From contig JAVTLE010000011.1 in NCBI GenBank assembly GCA_033439295.1, forward strand, positions 1,612,082 through 1,676,081: a stretch of DNA of 64,000 nucleotides, given 5' to 3'. Of this stretch, positions 35,762 through 48,500 are shown piece by piece. This stretch comes from Deuterostichococcus epilithicus (lineage: Eukaryota > Chlorophyta > Trebouxiophyceae > Prasiolales > Stichococcaceae). Numbering within the stretch: the stretch's first letter is position 1; every line of letters starts with the position of its first letter. The notes under the pieces were generated by a model. It was given only the letters and a program-made list of their open reading frames with translations. It was not told the origin of the DNA and made no database searches. The position numbers were made by a program, and so were the translations under genes.

Positions 35762-38553
35762 CTACTTGGGCGGAACGATCTTGCCGTCGCGCCAGACGAC
35801 CTGCGCCCGGCGGAGGAAGCAGCACCTCAGGCACCCAGCCCATGTGCGCACACGACGGCCAGAAGCCTGCTCCGCCAGCATCAGCATCGCCAAAAGCGGC
35901 ACTGCACGCACTCACTCATCAGAGCTGCACAGACACAAGCATCACGCGCACCTCGTCGGGCGCCAGCCGTGAAGCCAACTTCTCCGCCGTCTCGTGATCG
36001 CCCATGCGGTACGCGTTCTGCATCTGCATCTTGAGCAGCTCCTGCTCCTTCATGTCCTCCGCCTTGCCCACCTGCGGGCGCGGCGGCCTCGATCCATGGA
36101 TTGCAAGCCAGCCGACTGGTGATGTCTCTGTCTGGCTGATCTCAGACGGCCGCATGGAGCTGAACGTCCCGTCCCTGCTGCACCAACCTGGTGCCGCTGC
36201 GGCGCACGTCTGCCGGGTCGGTGCGTTTCCGCGAGTGTGCTCCTGCTCTGGAAATGCTGACGTCATGCCCTCGCAAGGCTGCGCCAGTTGCAGCACCCGG
36301 CAAGCGACCGACCATAGTGCTGCCTGGGCATGACAGTCCCGTGTGACAGTACCCCATGACGGTACCCTGTGTGCCGTCCGCGATTCAGGACGCCTCGCCG
36401 GGGGCGGAAAGCGCGGGAGGAAATCTCACCGCGGTGTACTTGAGCTGGTTGTAGGCGTCCCGAAGGCGCTCGGCCTGCTCCTGGCGCCGCGTCTCCGCCA
36501 GCTCCAGCCGCCGCTCAGCCTCGTCGTCAAACGCCGTCTTCTCCATGTCCTGTACGAGAGCAGGAGATGCTGGGTCTCGTCCATGGGGGTCATCGAGGCT
36601 GTCGGCAAACACAGCACGGTCTGGTGCCCCACGCCCCTTCTCATGGCAGAGCCAGCCGCAGACACAGGACGATGATGACCGCCTCATCATCGCCAGAGCA
36701 GCGACATTCACGTCTGCTCGACGCTCCGGAACGAACAGAAGGGCCGGCGAGATGCGCCAGCCTGCCGGATCCTGCCACCTTTCCCCAACAGTCCTGTCTG
36801 CACTTGCCTTGGGGTCGACGCCCTTCTTGGCGGCCTTGGCCGCCTTGCGCTTTTCGTAAGCCTCCAGGTCGTAGTATTTTATGTGCGGCAGAGTCGACGT
36901 GTTGTAGTCCTGCAACGTCCAGAGAGGAACGCTCAGAGGCGAACGCCAGTCCTATCGACTGGCCGCCCTCATTGATAAATCTGGCCGCCTTCATTTGAAA
37001 CATGCATGGGTGCTCGATCGCAACGTCATCAGCCATGTGGGGACACTGCTGCGGTGACGAGGAGCTGGGAGGTTGTGCACCTCCATGAAGGTGCTGAAAA
37101 GCTCCTTCTCCTCTGCCTTAGGCCTGCAGTGATGTCCATGTCAACTTGTCAGCCGCATTCCAGAAGGCTGTGGGCGCACAGAGCGCACTGGTTCCCATTC
37201 CCCCGTGACGCACAATTCAGCATGTGGTGTCCGACAAGCACCCTCGGATGAAGGCGGATAGGACTCACATGATCTCGGGGTCCAACTTCTTGACGTCGAT
37301 GGCCCAGGCCTGGAACTCGGCGCGCTTCTCGTACATATCCGTCTCCCGCAGGATGCCATGCGCGCCGTAGCCGTCCTTAACCACACCCTGTGCAGACGGA
37401 ATGCTGCGCCATCACCGTACATCCTCATGCCCCTCTCATCATCGTTAGGACACTGGCTTCGTTGAAACTAATGCATCTGCTCTGTTGCGCAGACTGGTAC
37501 TCTGATCGCGCTGTAAGCAGGCGCAAGACGAGACGACGGAGCAGTGCGGCGCACTGAGCCCCCAGGGGGTTTCTGCCCACCTCGATGGCTGCCTCCTTCG
37601 AGGCCCTTCGCTTTGTCGCCTTGGCGCTGCCCTCGCGACGCCGCTTGTTGCCGCTCTTCGACGACTTCTTGTGCTTCGACTTGCTCTTGGACTTGCCGTG
37701 GCGCCGCCGCCTGCTGCCGCGGCGATCGCTGCCCGAGCCACTGTCCGACCCGCTGTCCGAGGCGCTGGCGGCCGGCGGCAGCGCCAGGTCCTGGCGCCTC
37801 TGTCAGCGGCACCAATGCATGGCCGATTGGCCTCTGAAACCTCCTAGATCAAGCCAGGTTTGCTCCACAAGCAGACCATCGCAATGGTGCTGCACTCTCT
37901 CAGCATCGACAGGGCTGCTGCCATCAAGGCTGCAGCTGCTGGGCCGGCTTGGGCCCCTCTCTGTAGCGCGGCCAACGGGCCCGCCAGATCCCGTGCACCT
38001 AACAACGTTCCGCAGACGTCCCACCTGCTGCAGGGCGGCCAGCTCGGCCGCCTTGTCGTCCTCGAAGCTCTTGAGCAGCTGCAAGGCGGAGTCGGCTTCC
38101 CAGCCGGCGCCCTCCAGCGCTAGCACGCACACGGTGGGGCCCAGCTGCGGGACCGCGGCGCACACAGCCCGCAGCGCGGCCTCCTCCTTGGCCCTCTGCA
38201 TCTTCTCCCGGTGTTTTTCCACCTGCGGAGTTCCACAGCATAAACAACATGACTCTAGGGTACTTGAGAAGCCAAGCACGCGCCAGGTGGCCATCTTGCC
38301 CGTGCTGAGGAAAATAGCCAGGCGGGTGCTTGTGGGCCCGGCGTCAAGAAGGTGTCCGGCGCAGGCCAAGCGGGGGTCAAGGGTCAAGGGTGAGCTGCGG
38401 CAAGGCCAGTGGAGACCTCCGCCAGATGCATGCTTGTTGTGCTGACGGCGACTGATGCGGCATGGAGCAACATCTCACCATGCTGCCGCCGCGTTCATCC
38501 GGCGCATCAGCCCCTCCCCGTGTGTACAGCGGTCCTGCTGCCGCCGCCGCCAT
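35762..38553 (-). CDS. Conserved basic coiled-coil protein, probably nuclear, function unknown
   Basis: Nine exons: 38479-38553, 38025-38222, 37581-37799, 37269-37387, 37081-37123, 36808-36909, 36430-36549, 35952-36071, 35762-35800. They give 344 aa with exact phase agreement. Residues ~26-91 form a UBA/CUE-like helical segment (VLALEGAGWEADSALQLLKSF). Residues ~95-164 are Ser/Asp then strongly Lys/Arg rich (KSKSKSKHKKSSKSGNKRRR), a likely nuclear signal. Residues ~165-250 hold a conserved-looking core (KDGYGAHGILRETDMYEKR, AEEKELFSTFMEDYNTSTLP, HIKYYDLEAYEKR). Then come charged helices (AETRRQEQAERLRDAYNQLK; MQMQNAYRMGDHETAEKLA) and the end VVWRDGKIVPPK. I believe the core recurs in plants and animals but cannot name the family. 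The intron after 36808 uses a GC donor (GCAAGT). Exon structure is very secure; function is not. Confidence 0.85.
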
Positions 38554-40066
38554 GGCTGCTGCTTTGTATTGCGCAGCTGGGCCAGCGCCGCGCTATCAAG
38601 TCGGCTCGTGAATCCAACTGAAGCTGGACTGGCTAACCTGCGCCTCGGCTCGCCTCGGCTCGGCTCCTACAAACCACGTTCCGACGATGGGCAGCAAGAA
38701 TTGAAAGCTGCACCTTCGTCGCTGTGGCAACCATAACACGTGTCAAGCCGACTTTCAACTCAACTCTGCGACTTGAAATGGAAGTTACCCTTCAAAGGTG
38801 ACTGTGCAACAAAGCCCAACGACTTGGTCTCGAGCTCATGGGTTGAAAAGAAGCTCGGTACTTTTGCCCATTATCAACCTCCGAGCCAATTGAGATTCTG
38901 CCCGCCTGCTTCCTCGCAGCTCGCAGCCCCTTAAAAAGAAGTTTCAGTGGAAAGGAGCCAAGACGGACAGAAGACATCCTTGAACCGAACACACGAGCGC
39001 TGTGCCCAGTCGTTCGACGCTGCAGCCGTGCCGTGATTGCGGTCAGACCTGCGCTGTGACCTGTGACCTGCGCTGAGTCCGAGTCCTTGACGTCACAGAC
39101 CGCCAGAACCGCACAGGGATAGTGATTGGGCCGGACCATCCGCAAGAGAGAGTCCAGTTGATCTGAAGGTGACATTCTGGGGTCTCTCGTTGCCGTGAGG
39201 AGAAGGACTGATCATTTGCACGGCACTCGCATCAAGTTGAAACGGGCAGCTGGGCGAATGCAAAGCTTGAGTCACTGCCGTACAACCGTTCTCGTCTCTG
39301 TGCGCACACAAGCGACATATCAGTGCCTGCTGTTGAGAAGGGGCTTTTGTTGGGACGGCGGCTTTCGGAGGGCCAAACCTCTGCTGCTCACACCGAACCT
39401 CCCATTTCGGGCTGTGCTGGCCGCTTAATCGGTCTGCAGCCTTGGATCGCATCAGTGGTGTGTCATCGAACACATGCGACTGCTTGCAGCTGTTGTTCCT
39501 CAATGACCAAGCTGTATCTGTTGACGGAGCGCTTAACACATCACTGCTCCACCCCCGGTCGTGCTTGCTCTCTGGGGCAGCTGCGGCCCGTTGCAGACAA
39601 ACTAGCGTGCAGATTTCCCGTGAGAGGATTGCGACGACATCGCCCTGTGCACCGGGGACTTGCCCGCCGGTCAGCTGCGCGGTCGTTGCAGCCGAATTTT
39701 CGGCAAGGTCATTGAGTTGATCCGGCCGCAGGCGTGCTCGCAGGTGGCATCACTGGCCAACGGATGTTCTTGAGGTATCAACTTCGAGAGCACCGATAAT
39801 TGGCAGGCAAGTGCACCGATTGTGTCCCGGTATCTCGAGTGCGTGCTGCGTGGGTGGGCACTACATCTCATCTGGGCCGGGCTCGTCCTATCCGAACCAT
39901 TCTCAATCAGGTCCCACAACAAGTCTTCCGTGGCCTGCACGCTCAGCTCCCGCAGCAGCCGCCTGGGCGACCGCCAGGCGCCAACGCCTGCATTCTCTGC
40001 CACAGATTGTCGACCTCGCAAACTCGCCGAGCGTCCTTGCGCAGGCTGGTGGGCCTCCGGTATGCG
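38554..40066. other. Divergent intergenic region, 1.5 kb
   Basis: Holds the promoters of the basic-protein gene (minus) and the RRM gene (plus). Simple CTCGGCTCG-type repeats lie near 38643-38667, and TGTGACCTG direct repeats near 39055-39070. No conserved exon is recognised, although a 5' UTR exon of the RRM gene could be hidden here. Confidence 0.45.
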
Positions 40067-43000
40067 ATGGAGCCACAATTCAGAGGCGCGGGAGGCGCAT
40101 TGGAGCAGCTGGGGCAGTTGGGCCTCAGCGAGCTGGACCTGCTGAAGCTTGCGGCGTCAGGCCTCAACACGGACGCGTACACGCGCAGCCACTCCGCAGA
40201 GGTGGCCCGCGCCCAGGCCGCCGCACAGCAGCCGACATTCAGCCCGTCGTGGCCGCCGCACGGCGGTATCGACAGCGGCAGCTCTGAGCGCGATGCTGCG
40301 GCCGCAGCGATGCTCGGCACCCGCGGCATGCCACCGCTGTCGCCAGGGAGCTATCTCGGGGGCGGCGGCAGTCTGGGCGGCGGCGGCGGCCTTGACGGGA
40401 GCCCGCTGGGCGCTGCAGACCTGGCGTACCTTGCACAGCTGGGCGCCGCAAGTGCGCCCGGCGCAGGCCCGTCGGCGGCATTTGGCGAGGGCCCGCGCAT
40501 CTATGTCGGCGGCGTGCCCGATCTGGTCACTGTGGCCATGGTCCGCGACCACTTCAGCCGCTGGGGCGTGGTGCGCATCTCGACTGATCGCGTCTGACCC
40601 TAACACATGACCACTCGTGCAGATGGATCATTGTTCCGATAGGTCTGTTGAAGGCTGACTCAAGCGCCCGCATGACTGCCATCGGCAACCCGCTGACCCC
40701 GCTGGCATTCGTGCTCGGCGACGGCTAGAGATCCTGCCGGATGCCGGATGCACAGATGATCGCACGGTACCAGGAGCGCTGGTACACTTGTGGGCACTGG
40801 AAGCTGGAAGCTGGTGGGCATCTGTCCTTGCCGCCACCTTCCCCTGATGCCATAACCTGCATGCATTGCAGGTACGGGACGTGCACTTTCCGAAAGAGCG
40901 CACGTCCAGGCGCCGGCGCCACTTCTGCTTTGTGACCTTCGAGTCCATGCCGGTGAGGGGGTTTTGCCGTGTCTGGGTCTTCCGGTCTTCCTCCTCCAGC
41001 CTTCGCTTCGGCGTTCATCATCTTGCCGTGCTCGCATGAAAGCTTGCACCAAACTGGCGCTGCCCCCNCTTTTGCTTTCCCACATATTTGACGGGATGGC
41101 ATGTGGATTTACTGCCAAATATTGCTGCAATCATGCATGCGCCACCCACGACGCAAGTGGGAGACACCACCTGAAGCAAGGCTTGCTCGCGCAGGCGGCT
41201 GAGCGAGCTGTGGCGGAAAGCAACCGCGAGATTGGCGGCTACCCTGTGGCTGCCATCAACATTCCCACAGACCGCCTGACGCACTATGGCCTGCGCCAGG
41301 TATGCGCAAACTGCCGAGCTGCTGGACTGACGTTCCCTCTTGTGTCTCTGGCTCACCATGGCTCACCATGACTCGAAACAGGAGCGCAGCCATCCGCCAT
41401 CATGTAAGAAGACCTGCCCTGACTGTCCTGTTGCGCATCGTTGTGCTGCTGCAAACCATTTTCCTCATCGTCTCCTGCTCTTGTCTAGGCTTCGGCACTT
41501 GCGTCGCCCACGGCGTCCATGCGCGGCGGCCTGCCCTTTGGCGTCGGCTCTCCGGGCGGCGGCCTGCCCAGCAGCCTCGGCATGCTGGGCGGCAGCGGCG
41601 GCCACATGGGCGGCGATGCCTACAACTCGGCCAGCCCGACCCGCGCCCAGTCCCACAGCGGCGCGTACAGCGTCACGCACCAGGTGTTTGCTAGCGCGGC
41701 TGACACAAACGCCCATCGTCGCACCCAAACATGCACGCCTACGCCTCTGTTCTGCACACCAGCTCGCAAGTGTGATTCGTGGGCGTTTTTGGGGGTGCGT
41801 CATCCCCCGCCGCGCCATCACGTTGCTGTGCATTTTCTATCGCCCATCACTCCTGCAGCGTAGACTTTGTCGACACCTGCCATGCTGAGGCCAGCGATGC
41901 TGCTTGTCTTCGCAGGTGGGCTCGCACCGCATTCGAGGCCCCGCATCTGCCGACTTCATGGCGACAGATGCCGCGGCGCAGCTGGCGGCTGCCTCGGAGC
42001 AGGATCTGGCAGCAGCGCTTGCCGCGCTGCGCATGAGCCAGCAGCAGCAGGTGGCGGCGGCAGCGGCTGCCAATGGCTATGGCAGCGCCGGCGGGTGAGT
42101 GGGCATTCACCCCCACACGTCCGTTGGCTGGTGACTCCCGAGTGCCCGGTACAACTGTGGACTTTCGGGGCACCACATGCTGCTCTTCCTGGCGTTTCTA
42201 GGGCACAGTCTCGGCTTGGATTCTGGACAACGGTGGCCCTGCTTGCCTGCAAATTTATCCCGCTAAATTCAGTTCTTGTTGGTGTAGGTCTGGTGCGTCC
42301 ACCCGGCAGACCAGCCACGACTTCTCCAGCGTCGCCAGCTACTCGGGCACTGCCTCCGCTGGCCGCGGGAGCCACGATCACGCCGGCCAGCCGGTGAATG
42401 GCGGGCCGCAGCTTGCCGGTGCCGGCAACGGCGGCCTGAACCCTGCGGCCGGTGGTGACATCTACACAGTGCTGGCCAACATGCAGCGCAACTCGGCGGC
42501 CGCGGCGCAGCAGCAGGCGGCGCAGCAGCAGCAGCAGCAGCAGCAGCAGCGTCTCAGCCCGCAGCCGGCTTCTCACATGGTGAGCGTGTTGCTGCAGCTG
42601 CAGCCTCACCCTTGCTCTATGATTGGCCCCTGTTCTGGCTCAACCCACAGCCGGCATTTGATGTCGGGTATCATGTCCTTGACAGCAACTCTTTCGGCAG
42701 GCATTGCGCCGCCCCCTAGGTTACGGCCTGACTGTTTCCGGTGTATGCGCAGAACATGCTGCACGGCGGCAGCGGCAGGTCGTCTGCGGGCGTCACACCC
42801 CTTGGCACGCCGCTGGGCACACCGCCAGGCGAAGGCTTCCACACAAATACTGGCGGCGGATCGCGCCCTGGCTCTGCCTTTGATGCGGGCGGCGCGCCGC
42901 TGCAGCCGCAGGGCAACAGCTATGGCTTCCTGGGACAGGTGTGGGACGTAAACGAAGCTGCCGTGCTTTCTGTAACCCCTTCCGCATGTGTACACATGTT

Positions 43001-44085
43001 TTGGTGTGCGGTGCTCAGCTTGTAAGACTGCAGGCGGGTCACAACTTCTGCATTGGCATCAGCTTGCACGGCAGGCGGGCCGGGCGCACCTCGGACCTCA
43101 ACCTTGCAATGCTGCGACGCATGCTCTTTGACCCTCTGACCCTGCTCTCGTGCAGGGCCACCAGCAGCCGCCGATGCACCAGCGCAGCTTCAGCTTCGAG
43201 GGCTCCCGCAGCAGCCTCGGCCCCGAAAGCGGCCAGCCACAGCAGCAGCAGGACATCGGCAGCCTGCGCACGCACTCGGCTGTCTATGCGCGTTCGGCGT
43301 CTCCGCTCGCCCGCGTGTCGCCGCTCCCCGAAGTGCGCACGAGCGGCCAGTTTGGCCCCGGCTCGTTGGCTGTGCACAGCGGCGCCGGCGGCGGCGGCTA
43401 TCCCGACCATGGCGGGCTCCTGGTCTCTGCTGCCTTTGTGGCCCAGGGCGCGCCATCGCCGCAGCAGTATGGCAGCCTGCAGGGGCAGAACATCGCCCAG
43501 CTGCACGCGCAGCTACCTGTCTCGGCGTCGCAGCTCAACGGTAAGGCTGGCGACAGCCAGGCAAACAATGGGGCTCACAACATCAGTATCGACTTTGCCT
43601 CCGGCAGCGGCCATGGCGCTGGGAATTCTGGCGGCGGCGGCGGCGGAGATGGCAGCATCAGCAACAACATGAATAACCGCGACAGCGGCGACCGCAACCG
43701 GGGCGGTGGCAATGGCGGCTCCGGCCTGCCCAACAGCTTCGCCATCGCCGGCCCTCGCTCCGAGGCACTGCAGACGCAGGAAACAAGTCACATCGAGGCG
43801 CGGCCGCAGCCGCAGCCGCAACCGCAGCCGCACCCTGCTGACAGCGCTGATGCAGATTCCTCCTCCTCATTCGATGCAAAGATGCACGCCAGCGTCTCTG
43901 ACTTGCTGCGTGGTAGCAGTGGCGGCTCCGGCCAGCCGCAGCAGCATGCGGAGCACCAGCCGCTGCAGCAGCAGCCGGCGGTTAGCGAGTGGCGCCGCTC
44001 CTGGGAGGGCAGCGTTGGCGGCGGTTCGTTGCAGAACGGCTTTGGCGGCGCAAGTGCTGGCGGTGACCTCGTCAGCAGCCGCTAG
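40067..44085 (+). CDS. Single-RRM RNA-binding protein with long Q/G/S-rich tail
   Basis: Eight exons: 40067-40570, 40872-40952, 41195-41299, 41489-41683, 41916-42094, 42288-42579, 42753-42938, 43156-44085. The total is 823 aa in consistent phase. Residues ~1-140 are Ala/Gly/Ser-rich. The RRM (~145-225) has RNP2 RIYVGGV and RNP1 RHFCFVTF, followed by AVAESNREIGGYPVAAINIP. The remaining ~590 residues are low complexity, rich in Gly, Ser, Gln, Asn and Ala, with a nine-Gln tract and a PQPQPQP run. This composition is prion-like and typical of proteins that enter RNP granules. The specific target is unknown. The start Met at 40067 is chosen because it follows a stop-free but low-quality upstream frame and begins MEPQFRGAGG; a longer N-terminus is possible. 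Confidence 0.85.
41068..41068. other. Single ambiguous base (N)
   Basis: An unresolved base after a run of five C in an intron of the RRM gene; it does not affect the coding model. Confidence 0.95.
42523..42549 (+). repeat. Pure CAG tract coding polyglutamine
   Basis: Nine uninterrupted CAG codons in exon 6 of the RRM protein, preceded by a shorter CAG run (QQQAA). It is prone to length change and useful as a strain marker. Confidence 0.9.
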
Positions 44086-45503
44086 CCGGCGCTGCGAGGG
44101 CGTGGGCGCCTTTGCTGATACGCCAAAGTCGCACCAGAATCAAGAGCCATGAGGGTTGGCTGGCCTGCGGGGGCGAAGGCAGCCGTGCGGGGCTGCTCCG
44201 GCTGACGGCCGCCGATGTGTTGGCGTGCCTCGGGGTTTCCAGTGACGGCCGGGCGGCAGCGCGGCCACGACAGCAGCCTGCACAGCCTTGCACGGGGTGG
44301 GGGACCAATGGTCGTGGCGGCAGCAAGAACTTAGCTCGAGTTTGATAGCTGCCTTGGTCTTGGTCCTCGCCCCGCGCAGGTGTAGGCCAGCACACCCTCA
44401 CACCCTTCGGACCGTGTCGGCTTGGCTGATGCCGCCAGCATCTGGCGGCGCAGTCTCGCACAGCGTTCTCCCTTTCTGTGATGCATTCATGCAGGCACTC
44501 GTGGTCAGTCGGGAAGTATAGCAGAGACTGGGCCCTGGCTTCTTGGCAGGTTGGTGGCCCCGCTTTGCAGGATGTTGCAGCAGACACATTTTTTCTGGAT
44601 TCCGATGCGCCTCGGTCTGTTGGTATCCTACATCTACATGGGGGTTCTCGGCGCAGCATTTGCATCGCGCAGTTGACGCTCCCTTACGGTGGCAACTGCA
44701 CGGGCGATCTGCTTTAGACTTTCAGATCACTTTTTGGTCGGAACGCAACCCAATCCGGTAGCCTGGCTTTCCCAGGGCTTTTAGAGGCTGCCTCCTCAGC
44801 AACTTTTCAGTAAATGCCTCCTGCATTCGATGTCACCCTGCTTGCCATGTGTCTTGTAATTTACTCGCTCTTGATCTCTAAGTCTCATTGCATTTTGAAT
44901 ACCGGTCAATGCTTCACCACAAAAATGCTGCTGCAAACTCCACGATTTCTGCCGGCACTTTCTCCACTGCAAATTAGCATCTTAGGACTTTCTCCACTGC
45001 AAATTAGCATCTTAGGACTTTCTCCACAATTGCACTTACACTCATCCTCTTCCTGGGCCATCAAACTGTAGCAGTTCCATTCTCATCCATCCTTCCATAT
45101 TGCAATCCTGATCATTCCCATGACATGCACACTGGCTGAGCTACAACTCCACACGACACCCTCTCCTGTCGTGAGGAGGTGCAATGCTGGGCGCCCATGC
45201 CCTGCCCTAAGCTCCGACAGCCGCCAGCGCTTTCCAGACCACACTGCCTAATATCTCTCAGGCTATTTTCGTGGGAACCACAGCCAGCCAGTGGCACGCC
45301 TTTCCCCCCTGTTCCTGCGGGCAGCTACACAGCTGGAGAGCTGCCTTTCAGTTTGCCTAATGACAGCTCTACGTCTCTCGCCCAAACATCTCAAATACTG
45401 GCGGCTATGCCGCGGCCAGGGTTGTGCCCTCTTCGACGCGCCCCCTGTGGCGTTCTCCCCTTGTTCTTCTTCTTCGTTTCTTCTTCTCCCGAAAATTGCA
45501 GCG
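44086..45503. other. Convergent intergenic region
   Basis: 1.4 kb between the stop of the RRM gene and the stop of paralogue D. It is A+T-richer from ~44760 on and contains a tandem repeat (separate entry). No exon or RNA gene is recognised. Confidence 0.5.
44957..45027. repeat. 30-bp direct tandem repeat, 2.4 copies
   Basis: A 30-bp unit beginning ACTTTCTCCACTGCAAATTA occurs at 44957-44986 and 44987-45016 without mismatch, then again for 11 bases. It is noncoding. Confidence 0.9.
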
Positions 45504-48500
45504 TCACCGAATGATGCGGTCGAGGTCGCACTTCAGTTTGACGTAATCGCCCTGATGCAAAGACATAAAAGCAAGACGCTTGCGCACCTCAAATCGACCT
45601 TTGCAATGCATTGATACGCATGGACATCAGGAAACTGAAATGAGATTGATATTCTGGTTGCCGTCCCCACTCAACGACCAACAAGCCGGAACTGACCTCT
45701 TGCACGATGCCCTGCCACGTTGAGGCCGTCTGCCGCCGGTCGCCGCTGCCGGCCGAAGCCATGTTTGCAACCTGAAGTCGACAGCGACGCATTTCAGCTT
45801 GAGAATGTCCAGAGGCGTATGCCTCTATCAGGATGGCCATGTTTCACGACGTCAGACAGCGACGGCGAGACGGCAGCATGACATCTGCTGCTTGCATGCC
45901 TCCAGATGAAGGATGGCACCTCATCCACCAGCAGCGTCGGGTCGGTCAGCCCCGGAAATGCCAGACATTCAGCGAGCGCAAACTGCCACGGCGAAAGCGC
46001 TTCCCACATCGTCCACATGTGCATTGAGTGGAGCACACGGGCCTGCACACGTGCACACGCAAGGGTGGGGTCGGCCACGCGGCCATCTGTGTTTGACATC
46101 ATGGAGTGCGTCGCTGGCATGGGGACTTGGGGAGCAGCAGCAGTCAGCAGGAGAGCAGCCCTGTCTCGTAAATGCCTTGAGTTGCATCACAGCGTTTGCA
46201 TTGCATAGCATCAAACTTGCATCGCAACATCGCAACGCAGCACAGGCAGTGCACACCTCCTCGAAGATGTTGTGCCGCAGCGCAGCGGAAGCCGCGAGCG
46301 CCCTCTCGTGGTCAGCCGACTTGCCGAGCGCGAAATCGTGCAGCACCTGTGCATGGGTTTTGCCAATTGTGTGACGGGAGGCCGTGGGCTGTCGTGGCAG
46401 ACGCAGGGGCGTCGGGACCCTTTGCCCCCACAGCCCAGCTGCAGGAGTCTCCTGCCAGGCTTGGGCTCGGCGGCAGTCCAGCATTCGGGACATCGGGACA
46501 CCACACAGGACAGCGGACATCTGCCACGGCAGCGAGCGGCGCAGCAGGAGAAGCAGCACCTTCACGAGGCCGTTCCTCTCTCGCACTGTGTCCTGCTGCG
46601 TCCGCTTGAACACGTCTCGTGCCTGCAAGGCACGAGCCTGCGTCGGCAGCGGCGCATGGCGCCCTGATCCAGCAGGCACCAGCTGCGGACGCTGGCTTGC
46701 TCGACACACGTAGCAGACAAGCGTCACACGAGCGCGGCTGGCGCGGCAGTGCCCCGAAGGTGCCAGAGAAGGTGACGCACGCACCAGTACAATGGCTTGT
46801 ATCTGGTCTGGCGTCAGCTGCAGCCGGCTGGCGATGTTGTCCTGCCGGCGGCGCGCCGACTCGGCGCTGTCGTCGCTGGCGACGCTGCCGCTGCCTCCGC
46901 CAGATGCTGCGGCGTCGGCGTCGGACGTCGGCGCCATCGCCACGACAGACTGCGCACCCTGCAGCAGGACGGGCATCCAGCTCGGAAGTCAGGTGGCTGC
47001 CCGACCTGAGCGAATGCAAAACAACATGTGCAATGGGCCATCGCAGCCTGGCGCGGCGGCTGCGACGGCAGCCGCGCCCTAGCAAGGCCAACAGGACGAA
47101 CACCGCTCCAGCACGATTCCTCATGGACTGCAGCGCACCCACCTGGCTTCCCCTGGAGCTACGGCGCGTGCTGCCGGCGGGCTCGGTGGCGGCTGTGTTG
47201 GCCTCGGGCTGTGCCAAGCTGACCAGCGCCTCCAAAGACTCCATCCCTTTAAATCGCTGCTCCCGGACCTTTTAGATAAATGATCAATTTGAATATGATT
47301 TCATTAACCTCTGTGCTTTTCTTCATTTTATATGATTAATAGATAGCAAACGTTTGCTTCCCGGAGGGTTTCCCTCTGGCGCGCACGCCCTCTGGCGCGG
47401 CCCAAGCCACTGGGTGCTTATGCCCAGCAAGGCCGCGGAGGCGCTGGGTGCGCCGCGGAGGCGCTGGGTGCGCACCTCTGGGAAAGGGGGGAGGGGAGTN
47501 GGGGGCCGGGCGGGCAGACAGGCACGGCAGGTGGGGGAGACAAAGGGGGTCGGGGTGGTCGCACCTCGTCTGCCGTCCCCGCCAGCTTGAAGTTGGTATG
47601 GCTGTGGAAAGCCTTGTGCAGCTCCAGCAGGCGCTCGTAGGCCTTGGAGCCCGGAGTGCGTACATCCGGCTGCGGGCCACCCGTCAGGATGATGTTCAGG
47701 GACGTTTCAGGACATCTTTTAAATCACTTGGCGCTTGTAGGTTGCCAGTCTCCACCTCGCAAACTGACTGGGCTGTCTGCCGGCTGCCGCGCGGAACACG
47801 GATAGTAGAATACACGGAAAGCCCTGGCGCTCCCAACCGCATGTGGCGTTGCAGCAGCGGCAGCCAGGGCCTCGAGGGCTGCTGCGCCGCCACGTGGGCA
47901 AGCAGGGGTGCGGCATTGTTGCAGCTGGGCACGCCATGGGGACGCAGGGGAAGGCTTCAGAGCGACACCAACAGCGCTCACTGCACCTGCACACCTGTTT
48001 CAGCGCCCGCCGGAACTCGGCAATGAACTCTGCATATGCGTCCCACTCCCGTACCTGTTGCTCGCAACAAAAGGGGTCCCTGTCGGCTTTCGCTGCAGTC
48101 GTACGGACATAGCGCAGCATGGCCAGGCCCCGGGGTGACAACAGCCTGGATGACAGCATGTCACAGGAGCTCCCCACGTCGCTGTTTCCAAAGCCACCGG
48201 GCAGCAAGTTGTGCAGGTGCCTCCGCACCTCCAATATGCGCTCAACCTGCACGCACCACATACAGCAGTTGCTCTGCTGTTGATGCCCACAAAGAACGAG
48301 CAGCGGTCTGGCCCTGTAATCGGGAGGGTGACGGATCCATGCACAACAGAGTGCAGGGCACCAGGCGATCAGGAGCGCTATAGACACGGCACAGGTTCAG
48401 AATGTGGGCGGGGCCTCACAGGACTCTCTTCATAGCCAGCTGCATGGGCCTTTTCTCGCCCGCCGTAGGTCGTGTAAACCCACGACCTGCCATTCAGCAT

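Noticed and set aside
46312-47244. Long open frame of 310 codons on the minus strand across paralogue D introns
   Set aside because: It runs through introns in a frame different from the family motifs; GC-rich bias keeps stops rare. Paralogue comparison supports the spliced model instead.
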